From an uncultured Clostridia bacterium (GTDB taxonomy: Bacteria > Bacillota > Clostridia > TANB77 > CAG-508), in NCBI GenBank assembly GCA_948517135.1, contig CAORJJ010000021.1, forward strand, positions 1-27,095: a stretch of 27,095 nt of DNA, in the 5' to 3' direction. Under the pieces are notes generated by a model. It had not been told where the DNA came from, searched no databases, and saw nothing but the letters and a program-made list of their open reading frames with translations. Made by a program: the position numbers and the translations under genes. Positions 8,102 to 16,486 of this stretch are shown piece after piece. Every line of letters begins with the position of its first letter. The first letter of the stretch is position 1.

Positions 8102-8111
8102 TATATAAGTA

Positions 8112-8136
8112 AAAGGCTATATTTAATATAGCCTTT
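8112..8136 (-). terminator. Hairpin between the 714-codon and membrane-protein genes, weak terminator or spacer
   Basis: A perfect 10-bp stem AAAGGCTATA/TATAGCCTTT with a 5-base loop is followed by only about four T residues. It stands 18 bases past the 714-codon stop and 10 bases before the next ATG. There is no room for a promoter after it, so partial readthrough or an RNA-stability role is likely. Confidence 0.5.
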
Positions 8137-8153
8137 ATATGTAAATTTATTTT

Positions 8154-10298
8154 TTATCTACCATCATCGTCATCTTTACCTCTTGTATCTGAATAAGCTT
8201 TAACTATATCATCTTCTCTTGTTACAAATTCAAGATCATCAGTTTGTTCAATTTGAGAATCTACTGCTCTTCCAGCATCTTCTCTTGCAAGTTCTTCATT
8301 TCTATCTTCTAAAACTTGAATTTCTTCTAATGCTTTTGTACCTTTTTCTGCTAACTTCTCTCTTTCTGATTCTTTTGATACTTTTAAAATATCTAACCCT
8401 AGTCTATCTATTTTTAAATTTTCAAGTTCTCTTCTTGCTTTAATCTCATCTTTTACTTCTGGAGTTAAAGCATCACGATATTTTTTAACCAATTTATCTG
8501 AATCCTTTGGTGGCTCAAAAAATTTTTTTGGTTTAAATTTAGATGCTAACTTTGAGAAAAATCCTTTTACTTTATTAAAAATACCTGATTGTATCATTTT
8601 AGCATTTTTAAGTAAATCGAATATTTTTACATCTTCAACTACACCTTTTCCACCATCAAGTCCTGAAGCTTTTTCAAGTTCTTTTATTGCTGAATAGTAT
8701 CCTTTATCTGGATCATTAAATGCTTCATCTACTGATGCTGGTGCTGGTTTTCCATTTAATATTGCAAATTGAAGCTTATCAATATTTTCTGTTTTTTCTA
8801 CAAGTTCATCATATGCATCTAATGCATCTTCATTATTTCTAATAGCTGAATCTTTTTCTAATAATTGAAGATTTTCATTATCAGTATGATAATATGCACT
8901 ATCTAATGTTTCGCCTTCTTCTATCCTATCATTTAATACTTCTTTTAAATAATTTTGCCAAGATTCAATATCATAACCTGTTAAATCTTCTAAATCTAAA
9001 GCTATTAATTGATATTCAGAAATCTTGTCTTTAAGCTCTTGCATTGCTTCTTTACTATCATCTACTTTACATTTTTGAAAAGCTTTTCTAACATCTAAAT
9101 CAGCTTTTGTAAAGTCTTCAAATTTTTTACTTACATTTGATTTTTCATCATCTAATTCTGGAACAAGTTCTTCTATAACAATATGTTTATCTTTTAACTC
9201 TTGTTCTATTTTTTTAGCTTCTTTATATTCATCTGATGGTTCACCTAAATTTGCTTCTTCTTTTGTAATCTTTTTGTCTGTATCTTCAATCTGTGTATCT
9301 ATATCAGCAATTTCTGTATCTAGAGCTTCTATTTGAGGTTTTAATATAGTCTCTATTCCATTTTTGAACTCTTCTATTTTTTCAATTAAATCAGTATTTT
9401 GTAATTGTGGTTTAGCTTTTTTAGCATCTAATTCTTTAAGTCTTGTATCTCTTGAAGTCTCTAGTTTTGAAATCATGGAATCTGCTTCTTGGATCTTTGA
9501 TGTTGCTGATGGTAAGCTTAAATTATCTAATTGATTATTAGAAACAGCTTTTAAAATGTACTCAACATCCTTTGAATCTATTTCTATTCCAAACTTACTT
9601 TTAATTTCATCTTGTAATTTTTTACGAGCATCAAAAAATTTTTTCTTAGCAGCATTTGAATCTGCATTTTCATCATTATCAGCTTCGTCTCTTTCTTTTT
9701 TGCTTTCACTTAATTCTTCAACTAGAGTTTTCAAATTATCTTTTGATCCATCTTTCATCGCTTTTGAAAGATCTTTACCAAATTTTTCATACCCTTCTTT
9801 TATCTTATTTTGAGCATCTATTTCAGTTTTAAATTGATATTTAACTGCAAGTTGCAATTGTTTATTAATTGTTGGATCTTGCTCTAAAATATCAAAAATT
9901 CCATCTAACTTAGATTGTGCATCAGCAAGTTTCTTTTCAGTTTCTGCATATTCGGGTTTTTTCTGTATTTCTGTTTTTTCTTTTTTTATTTTATCTAATT
10001 CTGTTTTTTGTGTAGCCAATGCTCTTTCCAAAGTTTTTATTTTATTTTTCTTTTCTTTTATTCTACTTGCCATTCTTGGAGTTAAGTTTCCTTTGTCATT
10101 TTCTGAAACAAATTTTCTTAAACTTTTAAGTTGTTCTTTGTCATCATCCATTGCTATTATAATATCTTGTTCGTCTGAAGTTAATCTGTCCATTTCTGCT
10201 ACATAATTTTTTCTTGTAGTTGTTAAACTAGTGATTTCGCTTTGAAGTTCAGTCATACTCTTTCTAATTTCATCTAAAGTTTTTTTAGCCATTTTCAT
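8154..10298 (-). CDS. Large coiled-coil protein of unknown function, 714 residues
   Basis: I do not recognise a named family. The product is highly charged and dominated by heptad-like coiled coils, at about 5-130 and 265-430 (for example ALDTEIADIDTQIED). It has a linker rich in Asp and Asn near 205-217. An amphipathic basic-aromatic stretch IFNKVKGFFSKLASKFKP lies at about 573-590, another helical part at 610-680, and an acidic tail ends DDDDGR. There is no signal peptide or membrane span, so it is probably cytoplasmic and possibly membrane-touching. Both Met1 (10298) and Met3 (10292) are possible starts. The only good Shine-Dalgarno, AAGGAGG (10331-10337), is 32 bases before Met1, with a perfect hairpin (10301-10329) between. 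It belongs to the promoter-led unit starting at 10574. Confidence 0.88.
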   Translation of the reverse strand: MKMAKKTLDEIRKSMTELQSEITSLTTTRKNYVAEMDRLTSDEQDIIIAMDDDKEQLKSLRKFVSENDKGNLTPRMASRIKEKKNKIKTLERALATQKTELDKIKKEKTEIQKKPEYAETEKKLADAQSKLDGIFDILEQDPTINKQLQLAVKYQFKTEIDAQNKIKEGYEKFGKDLSKAMKDGSKDNLKTLVEELSESKKERDEADNDENADSNAAKKKFFDARKKLQDEIKSKFGIEIDSKDVEYILKAVSNNQLDNLSLPSATSKIQEADSMISKLETSRDTRLKELDAKKAKPQLQNTDLIEKIEEFKNGIETILKPQIEALDTEIADIDTQIEDTDKKITKEEANLGEPSDEYKEAKKIEQELKDKHIVIEELVPELDDEKSNVSKKFEDFTKADLDVRKAFQKCKVDDSKEAMQELKDKISEYQLIALDLEDLTGYDIESWQNYLKEVLNDRIEEGETLDSAYYHTDNENLQLLEKDSAIRNNEDALDAYDELVEKTENIDKLQFAILNGKPAPASVDEAFNDPDKGYYSAIKELEKASGLDGGKGVVEDVKIFDLLKNAKMIQSGIFNKVKGFFSKLASKFKPKKFFEPPKDSDKLVKKYRDALTPEVKDEIKARRELENLKIDRLGLDILKVSKESEREKLAEKGTKALEEIQVLEDRNEELAREDAGRAVDSQIEQTDDLEFVTREDDIVKAYSDTRGKDDDDGR

Positions 10299-10300
10299 CT

Positions 10301-10329
10301 TATAATAAGTACTTGCTATACTTATTATA
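10301..10329 (-). promoter_or_regulatory. Hairpin between Shine-Dalgarno and start codon of the 714-codon gene
   Basis: A perfect 11-bp stem TATAATAAGTA/TACTTATTATA closes a 7-base loop. It begins one base after AAGGAGG (10331-10337) and ends two bases before the first ATG. Folded, it shortens the effective Shine-Dalgarno spacing from 32 bases to about 3 for Met1 and 9 for Met3, so it probably enables or gates initiation. No T run follows. Confidence 0.75.
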
Positions 10330-10357
10330 TCCTCCTTCTTTATTTTTTTAGATTCTA

Positions 10358-10477
10358 TTATTTACTATTTTTCTCTTTTTCGATTTCAATTTCAGCTTGT
10401 AATTTCGATATATCAACAGTCATTTCAGCTATTTTATCAATAAGATCTAAATCCTCTTGGCTTATTTTTTTTTCCAT
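10358..10477 (-). CDS. 39-residue charged microprotein
   Basis: A short frame of 39 codons starts ATG at 10475-10477 and ends TAA at 10358-10360. It has one of the best ribosome sites in the window (GGAAGGAGA, seven bases before the ATG) and a near-consensus promoter upstream (10546-10574). The product begins MEKKISQEDLDLIDKIAEM and is almost entirely helix-forming charged residues with a hydrophobic heptad (L, I, I, V, I, L), so it should form one amphipathic or coiled-coil helix. It ends 59 bases before the 714-codon coiled-coil gene and is first in that unit; a partner or regulator of that protein is a reasonable inference. A leader peptide is the alternative. Confidence 0.7.
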   Translation of the reverse strand: MEKKISQEDLDLIDKIAEMTVDISKLQAEIEIEKEKNSK

Positions 10478-10545
10478 TACAAATCTCCTTCCAATCTTTT
10501 GTATAGCATCTATTTTTTTAATGTCACAAACTTCCAACTGTTATC

Positions 10546-10574
10546 ATTTTAGCATAAATACTAGTTTTTTTCAA
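10546..10574 (-). promoter_or_regulatory. Promoter of the microprotein/coiled-coil unit
   Basis: TTGAAA (10569-10574), a 17-base spacer and TAAAAT (10546-10551) preceded by an extended -10 TATGC. It lies just after trmFO and about 65-70 bases before the 39-codon gene. Confidence 0.7.
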
Positions 10575-10603
10575 TAGTTTTACATAATTTTTTTACATTT
10601 TTA

Positions 10604-11956
10604 TTATTTGATTTCTTTGATAGTCTTAATTTTATTCAAACTAATTTCTGCTAATTTTGAATATTTTAATTTTTTATCCTTTATCTTTTCTTCTAATTGC
10701 GGAAGTATTCCAAAATTAGCATTCATTGGCTGAAATTTACTATTTTCAGTAGAAATATAGTCAGCAAGAGCTCCCATTACAGTCTCTTTTGGCATAATAA
10801 TTTCTTCTTTTCCAAGAATTCTATTTGCAATATTTATACCAACTAAAAATCCTGATGATATTGATTCTACATAACCTTCAACTCCTGTTATTTGTCCTGC
10901 AAAATATATATTATTATTTTTTCTCATATTATATATATTATTTAATAACATACTTGAATTTATATATGTATTTCTATGCATTACTCCATATTTAACAAAT
11001 GATGCATTTTCTAATCCTGGTATCATACTGAAAACTCTTTTTTGCTCTCCATATTTTAAATTAGTTTGAAATCCTACTATATTATATAAATTTCCTTCTT
11101 GATTATCTTGTCTTAATTGCACAACAGCATATGGTCTTCTTCCAGTTCTTTTATCAGTAAATCCTACTGGTTTTAATGGTCCAAATCTTAGTGTATCTAT
11201 TCCTCTTTTTGCCATAATTTCTACTGGCATACATCCTTCGAAAATTTCTCTTTTTTCAAATTCATGTAAAGTGACTACTTCTGCATTTATTAACTCTGTA
11301 ACAAACTTTTCATACTCTTCTTTATTCATAGGAAGATTAACATAACTTGCTTCTTGATTTTCAATTCTTTTTAGCCATTCTTCATAGTCTTCATCTTTTC
11401 CACGTTCTTGTTCGTATCTATCTCCCAAAAAAGCTATATTCATATCAATAGAATCTTTTTCAATAATTGGAGCTGCAGCATCATAGAAAAATAAACCTGT
11501 ATCTCCAGTTAATTTAATAATTTCTGTTGTTAGTTTTTCTGATGTTAATGGTCCTGTCGCAATTACAACAATCTTATCTTTAGGAATTTCTGTAACTTCT
11601 TCTCTAATAAGTTCAATATATTCATTTGATTCCACTAACTTTGTAACTTCTTCTGCAAATTTTTCTCTGTCTACTGCTAAAGCCTGTCCTGCTGGAACAT
11701 TCACTTTATCTGCTATAGGTATTAATTCACTTCCTAATAATCTCAATTCTTCTTTTAATAATCCACATGCATTAGTTAATAAATTTGATTTAAAGGAATT
11801 GCTACATACTACTTCTGCAAGATTATTATTTGAATGAGCTTCAGAAAATTTTATTGGTTTCATTTCATATAGTTTTACTTTAATTTTATGTTTTGCAATT
11901 TGCATAGCTGCTTCGCAACCAGCTAATCCACCACCTATTACAATAACTTCATTCAT
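10604..11956 (-). CDS. trmFO: Methylenetetrahydrofolate-tRNA (uracil-54) methyltransferase TrmFO
   Basis: TrmFO makes ribothymidine at tRNA position 54 using methylenetetrahydrofolate and reduced FAD. The 450-residue product has the N-terminal FAD fingerprint VIGGGLAGCEAA (about 6-17), the Cys51 motif CSNSFKS and the EGCMP cysteine (about residue 242). These correspond to the two cysteines known in the B. subtilis enzyme, the second shifted by an insertion of about 17 residues at 182-201. GVEGYVESISSG near 359-370 and the C-terminal NFGILP also fit. The start has AAAGGA nine bases upstream. It begins 14 bases after the 1433-codon gene and is surely co-transcribed with it; pairing with topA nearby is common in Firmicutes. 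Confidence 0.97.
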   Translation of the reverse strand: MNEVIVIGGGLAGCEAAMQIAKHKIKVKLYEMKPIKFSEAHSNNNLAEVVCSNSFKSNLLTNACGLLKEELRLLGSELIPIADKVNVPAGQALAVDREKFAEEVTKLVESNEYIELIREEVTEIPKDKIVVIATGPLTSEKLTTEIIKLTGDTGLFFYDAAAPIIEKDSIDMNIAFLGDRYEQERGKDEDYEEWLKRIENQEASYVNLPMNKEEYEKFVTELINAEVVTLHEFEKREIFEGCMPVEIMAKRGIDTLRFGPLKPVGFTDKRTGRRPYAVVQLRQDNQEGNLYNIVGFQTNLKYGEQKRVFSMIPGLENASFVKYGVMHRNTYINSSMLLNNIYNMRKNNNIYFAGQITGVEGYVESISSGFLVGINIANRILGKEEIIMPKETVMGALADYISTENSKFQPMNANFGILPQLEEKIKDKKLKYSKLAEISLNKIKTIKEIK

Positions 11957-11970
11957 TCTTACACATCCTT

Positions 11971-14900
11971 TTATTCTCCATAAGAAACATCATCTTTATT
12001 TTCAGTTTCTCTATTACTTTCTTGTGATGTCTTATTAGTAGCAATATTATTTATTGCTTTACTTCTATCAACATCTACTTTATATCTTTGATCAAATGTA
12101 TTTGGTATTTGAGTTTCTTCTTGTTTGTGAGCTTCTTCTGTTTCCATATTATTTTCATTTTTACCAAACATATTTTTCATTGCATTTTTTATATTATCTA
12201 AAAATCCACCTTTAGTTTCTACTAAAGCTAGTTCATCTGTATTTTCTTCAATAGTTTTTCTAAAATTTGAAATTGCACTTTTTATTCTGTCTACAAATGA
12301 TAGTTTAGGTTGTTCAACATTTTGTGTTTCTTCATCTTGTACGAGTTCTTGAGGTTCATCATCTTTTGATATTTCTTTAGATGGTATATTATCTATTTTT
12401 ATATCTTCTAATTTAATTCCCATTGATAATTCATTTCCATATTCAGTTTTTTCTGTTCCTAATGTTTCGTAATTTTCACTTTGCGCTCTTTGTGATTTTT
12501 CTGTTAAATTATCAGATTTTTCAAATTTTATATTTCTATTATCTTCAGATGATACTTTTTCTATATTAGAGTTAAGTATTCTATCTTCTATTTCCCCCAA
12601 AGATCTCCTTAAAGCATTATTAGCCTTATTTTTCTGTATTTCTTTAGCTCTATCTATATCATTAGTGGAAATTAATTTTTGGAACTCATCTTCATGTGTA
12701 TATTGATCATAACGTTTTAATCTAGATCTTGCATGTACTAGCTTACTGTTTTTATATAGATTTTCAAAATCATCAAAACAATTAACTTCAATATCTTTTT
12801 TTTCCTTCAAATTATATAGTTTAGCAAATTCGTTAAAAACTGCTTCTTTATCTACTTCAAAATTTTCTTCATCTATCATGAAATTTTTTTCAGGTGTAGA
12901 TATAATTTCTAATCTTCTTGTAGCTAGTTTAGATATAATTGGATTTTCTTTATTATTATCTAATAATCCTAAAACCGATTTATAAATATATACTCGTTTC
13001 TCTTTTTCAGATAAATTTTGATAATCTTCTGGACTTTCAACTTTATCCTCATCAATTACATAATCTGACATCAAGTCACCAACATATTTCATATTTACAT
13101 ATTGAAGAAATTCTTTTTTTACATCATCTTTTAATATACCATTTTCAATAAAATCTTCTCTTTTCAAACTAGGATGTTTTTCTTCAAAGTCTTTTAAATT
13201 TTTGTTAAATTGTATATGTCCCTTTTCTGTAATTAATGGATTATTCTTTCTTTCTTCATCTTGGCTTAACAACATTATATATCTATACTTTTCAGCTGTG
13301 TGCTTTTCTTCAATCCAAGAACCTGAAAGAGTTTTGCAATATAAGTCATTAAATTCTTTATCGTCATTTTCTGTATATTTATATTTAGAATTTTTAAAAT
13401 ATCTTTCTTGTCTATTTTGAGCCAATTCACTAATATCAACTGTACTAGAAAACATATCAGATAATTTTGATAAACTTTCAATGCTTAAAGCTTTATTCAT
13501 ATCCTTTTCATCAACATTATCAATTTTCTTTGAATTTTCATTTTGAAGCATAATAGTTTTTGCAGTATACATAATTCTACTTACAGTAAATATATCACAA
13601 TCTTCTATTCCCAATTCATTTCCAAGCATTGGAGATAATTTTTCAAAATCACTAATCATCTTTCCTGTTTCTTCATCAATCAATTTTGAATTTGGACAAA
13701 TTTTTTGAATTGTAGAAATAAGTTCTGGTTGATAATCTTCTAAAATTCCATCTAATGATGCAATCAAAGTTAACATTACTTTTCTCTTTAATTCTGGATT
13801 TTCTATTAAATATTCAAGATTTTCTTCTGATAAACTATTAATAGTTCCAATTGTTAATAATGCATTTTTCTCTACTATGGCATTATTATATACTTCCAAT
13901 TTCATATTACTTTCAACTGGATTTTTTACAAACTCTAAAAACTGTTTTCTTTTATCTGGATTTTTTCTTATTAATTCATCTCTTTTCTTTATCGCATCTT
14001 TTTGATCATTTCCATAAGTAGATTCAATTTCATTTTGCAATCTTTGAAATTCCATTAACTCTTTATCTTCATTATTTATTTGTTTATCAAGTATTGTTAT
14101 TCTATCTTTTAATTCAGATGGTAATTGTAATTCATCAATTTTTTGAGCATCTATTTTTCCAATTATTTTATTTGATAAATCATCATAAACTTCAAGTTTT
14201 CTATAATTTACTGTTTTTATACGTTCAATATCTGAAATAACATCTTCTACATGTCTACCATTTATTACTACTGCTCCAAACTCTTTGTCACTTAAAGTTT
14301 CAAGTTTCTTCATTTTTGAAACAACATATTGAGATTTATTTAATTCACAAAAATCTAACAATTCATTATAATTTTCAAAGTTATGAGATGATAATTTATT
14401 ATATTCATCTAAAATTACATCAAAATTTATTTCAGAATTATTTTTATTATCAAATTTTATAAACTCTATTCCTGTACTATTTAATATCTCTAATCTTCTT
14501 TTTCCAAACTTTGAAATAACATCATTAGTTGGCTTTAATTTTTTTGATACTTTTTTTTGATTTTCATAATTTATTGCTATAATTGTATTTCGCAAATATA
14601 CTTTCTTATCATGATCACTTAATTTATTATAATCTTCAAAACTATTAACATTTTCTTGATCTTCTCTAAATTTTGTAGTTAATTCTGATTTTATTCTGTA
14701 TTCCTCATAACGTTCCATTGCACCCTTATAAACGCTTCTTAAATTTCCTGATTCGTCAACAATTTTATCATAATTAAGATTTGAATTATTCTTTACAAAA
14801 TCTTCTAATTCTTTATTCACTTCTTCTAAGCGTTTATTTATAAATTCTTTATCTAAATTACCATTTTCTTCTAGTTTTTGTTTGGTATTTAACAGATGCA

Positions 14901-16272
14901 TAAATCTATAATTTAAAGCCACTGATTTACTACTTATCCATGTTTTTACTGTTGTGTGTTGATACAAGAATTGGAAATCATTTTTATCTTTTTCACTAAA
15001 TTCTATTTTTGAGCTTCTAAAATATTTTTCTTCAAAAGTTTCATTATTTTCACGTACAAATTTTCCAATGTTTAATTCTTCCGCATTTTCTTTATACCAA
15101 TTTTGTGCTTGTTCATCTGTAATTTTTCCTTCAGATATAGCTTTAATCACATCAAAGTTCTTTAGTATTTGGTTGCTACTAGCCTTTAATAATTCTTCAA
15201 AACCTTCAACTTGAAGCATATCAAAACCCAAAAACTTCTCTAATGCTATACGATTTTCTTTTACATTATCTTTTGAAGGATCATAGTCTGGAATCATCTG
15301 AGCTAGCATATTAGCAACCTCATCTCTGATTTCTGGAATATTAAGTCCACATATTATATCTTTAACAGCATTTATCTTATGATTATATGTTAAATTTTCA
15401 ATTCCTATTTGGTTTGCAGAAGAAATTACTCTTATTACTGCCATTTTCAATAAATGACTAGTTGCTTCAAAATCCTCTTTTCTAATTCTACCTGTTTCTG
15501 GATCTATAAAGTTTTGTTCAAGCTCCTCTTTTCCCTTTAAAAATTCATTTCTTCTATTTAAAATAACACTATATTCTGGTGTTCCTTTCGAATTTTCAAG
15601 TTGTCTATCAAATTCAATTAAATCTATCTCTTCTTGAGTGTAATACTTTAAATATTCTATACTGTCATTATATTCTTTTAATAGTTTACTTCCTACTGTT
15701 TTTTCGTTTACTTGTATATTCTTTTTTAAATTAATATACCATTCAGATGGCTTTTCTCTTTCAAATACTCTTGAAACTTCCCTTCTCTTAGCTTGTATAT
15801 GTTCCTCACTCTTATATTTGCTATCATCTTTAGTATCTTTGCTTTCGAAAATTCTCCTAATTTTTTCTTCATCATCGTTTTTGTTTATTCTATATTCAGA
15901 ATTCTCTCGCATCTTCTTTTCTGTTCTAGCTCTATCTATTTTGCCATCTTTTCCACTTACCATTACAAATTCATCATTTGTATTGATTAAATTAACAAAT
16001 TCATCAAAAACTTCTTGAAGAACATCCATTGCAATCTCTTCAGTAACCATAGTTCCAGTCTTTTCAGCAAATCTTTCTTTTATAACTTCTTTACTTACAT
16101 AATTAGAACCACAATTTAATAAATTATTAATATTATTAACAATAGCATCATCTCTATTTTCATTTAAAATTGTATCAAAATCAATAACACGATTATTTTC
16201 ATCTAAAACTAATGTGTCTTTGTCTTTATCTTTTTCAATTACTTCTTTATCAACTTTTGTACTTTCTTCCAT
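11971..16272 (-). CDS. Giant protein of unknown function with internal duplication, 1433 residues
   Basis: I do not recognise a named family. The protein is charged, helix-rich and lacks a signal peptide or membrane span. Residues about 195-662 and 718-1198 are two diverged copies of one module; shared signatures are EF-R near the start, E(K/R)YF-SK, LY--T---WI--K--A--YR---LL, S-EDY--LS--(D/E)K-VY and ISK---RRLEI. A disordered acidic C-terminal third carries two amphipathic helices (about 1325-1339 and 1355-1371). The ATG follows a modest GTGGGA site. A promoter lies at 16309-16337, and the topA terminator separates it from topA. trmFO follows within 14 bases. Its module seems distantly present in the 554-residue protein on the other side of topA. 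Confidence 0.9.
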   Translation of the reverse strand: MEESTKVDKEVIEKDKDKDTLVLDENNRVIDFDTILNENRDDAIVNNINNLLNCGSNYVSKEVIKERFAEKTGTMVTEEIAMDVLQEVFDEFVNLINTNDEFVMVSGKDGKIDRARTEKKMRENSEYRINKNDDEEKIRRIFESKDTKDDSKYKSEEHIQAKRREVSRVFEREKPSEWYINLKKNIQVNEKTVGSKLLKEYNDSIEYLKYYTQEEIDLIEFDRQLENSKGTPEYSVILNRRNEFLKGKEELEQNFIDPETGRIRKEDFEATSHLLKMAVIRVISSANQIGIENLTYNHKINAVKDIICGLNIPEIRDEVANMLAQMIPDYDPSKDNVKENRIALEKFLGFDMLQVEGFEELLKASSNQILKNFDVIKAISEGKITDEQAQNWYKENAEELNIGKFVRENNETFEEKYFRSSKIEFSEKDKNDFQFLYQHTTVKTWISSKSVALNYRFMHLLNTKQKLEENGNLDKEFINKRLEEVNKELEDFVKNNSNLNYDKIVDESGNLRSVYKGAMERYEEYRIKSELTTKFREDQENVNSFEDYNKLSDHDKKVYLRNTIIAINYENQKKVSKKLKPTNDVISKFGKRRLEILNSTGIEFIKFDNKNNSEINFDVILDEYNKLSSHNFENYNELLDFCELNKSQYVVSKMKKLETLSDKEFGAVVINGRHVEDVISDIERIKTVNYRKLEVYDDLSNKIIGKIDAQKIDELQLPSELKDRITILDKQINNEDKELMEFQRLQNEIESTYGNDQKDAIKKRDELIRKNPDKRKQFLEFVKNPVESNMKLEVYNNAIVEKNALLTIGTINSLSEENLEYLIENPELKRKVMLTLIASLDGILEDYQPELISTIQKICPNSKLIDEETGKMISDFEKLSPMLGNELGIEDCDIFTVSRIMYTAKTIMLQNENSKKIDNVDEKDMNKALSIESLSKLSDMFSSTVDISELAQNRQERYFKNSKYKYTENDDKEFNDLYCKTLSGSWIEEKHTAEKYRYIMLLSQDEERKNNPLITEKGHIQFNKNLKDFEEKHPSLKREDFIENGILKDDVKKEFLQYVNMKYVGDLMSDYVIDEDKVESPEDYQNLSEKEKRVYIYKSVLGLLDNNKENPIISKLATRRLEIISTPEKNFMIDEENFEVDKEAVFNEFAKLYNLKEKKDIEVNCFDDFENLYKNSKLVHARSRLKRYDQYTHEDEFQKLISTNDIDRAKEIQKNKANNALRRSLGEIEDRILNSNIEKVSSEDNRNIKFEKSDNLTEKSQRAQSENYETLGTEKTEYGNELSMGIKLEDIKIDNIPSKEISKDDEPQELVQDEETQNVEQPKLSFVDRIKSAISNFRKTIEENTDELALVETKGGFLDNIKNAMKNMFGKNENNMETEEAHKQEETQIPNTFDQRYKVDVDRSKAINNIATNKTSQESNRETENKDDVSYGE
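12679..14121 (-). repeat. Protein-level duplicated module, copy B of the 1433-residue protein
   Basis: This encodes about residues 718-1198. Counterparts to copy A are ELMEFQR (738-744), QERYFKNSK (955-963), DLYCKTLSGSWI (976-987), SPEDYQNLSEKEKRVYI (1080-1096) and ISKLATRRLEII (1113-1124). Order and spacing match copy A closely. Confidence 0.75.
14287..15690 (-). repeat. Protein-level duplicated module, copy A of the 1433-residue protein
   Basis: This encodes about residues 195-662. Key matches to copy B are DLIEFDR (217-223), EEKYFRSSK (414-422), FLYQHTTVKTWI (435-446), SFEDYNKLSDHDKKVYL (544-560) and ISKFGKRRLEIL (586-597). Boundaries were judged by eye. Confidence 0.75.
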
Positions 16273-16308
16273 ATTTTTATCCCACTATAAAAACAATTTT
16301 ATAAGTAT

Positions 16309-16337
16309 ATTATAATTTTTTGCTTTTTTTATTACAA
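16309..16337 (-). promoter_or_regulatory. Candidate promoter of the 1433-codon gene
   Basis: TTGTAA (16332-16337), a 17-base spacer and a perfect TATAAT (16309-16314), about 35 bases before the start codon. Confidence 0.5.
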
Positions 16338-16446
16338 TTACAAAAATATTACTTTTCTTCCATATTTTTAGTACATTTGTCAAACTTACTATTTCCCTAA
16401 TATTTATTAATATTTTAATTTTTTTTAAATTTTTTTATGTGAGCAT

Positions 16447-16482
16447 AAAAAAACATCAGATATTACATTAATATCTGATGTT
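16447..16482 (-). terminator. Intrinsic terminator of topA
   Basis: A perfect 13-bp stem (16470-16482 with 16452-16464), a 5-base loop and a run of seven T residues lie immediately after the topA stop. It is the clearest terminator in the window. Confidence 0.93.
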
Positions 16483-16486
16483 AAAA

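Noticed and set aside
10301..10329. Reading the hairpin before the 714-codon gene as a terminator
   Set aside because: No T run follows it; it lies between a ribosome site and a start codon.
13275..13481. 68-codon minus-strand frame nested in the 1433-codon gene in another phase
   Set aside because: It is inside a conserved, duplicated coding module and has no supporting start signals.
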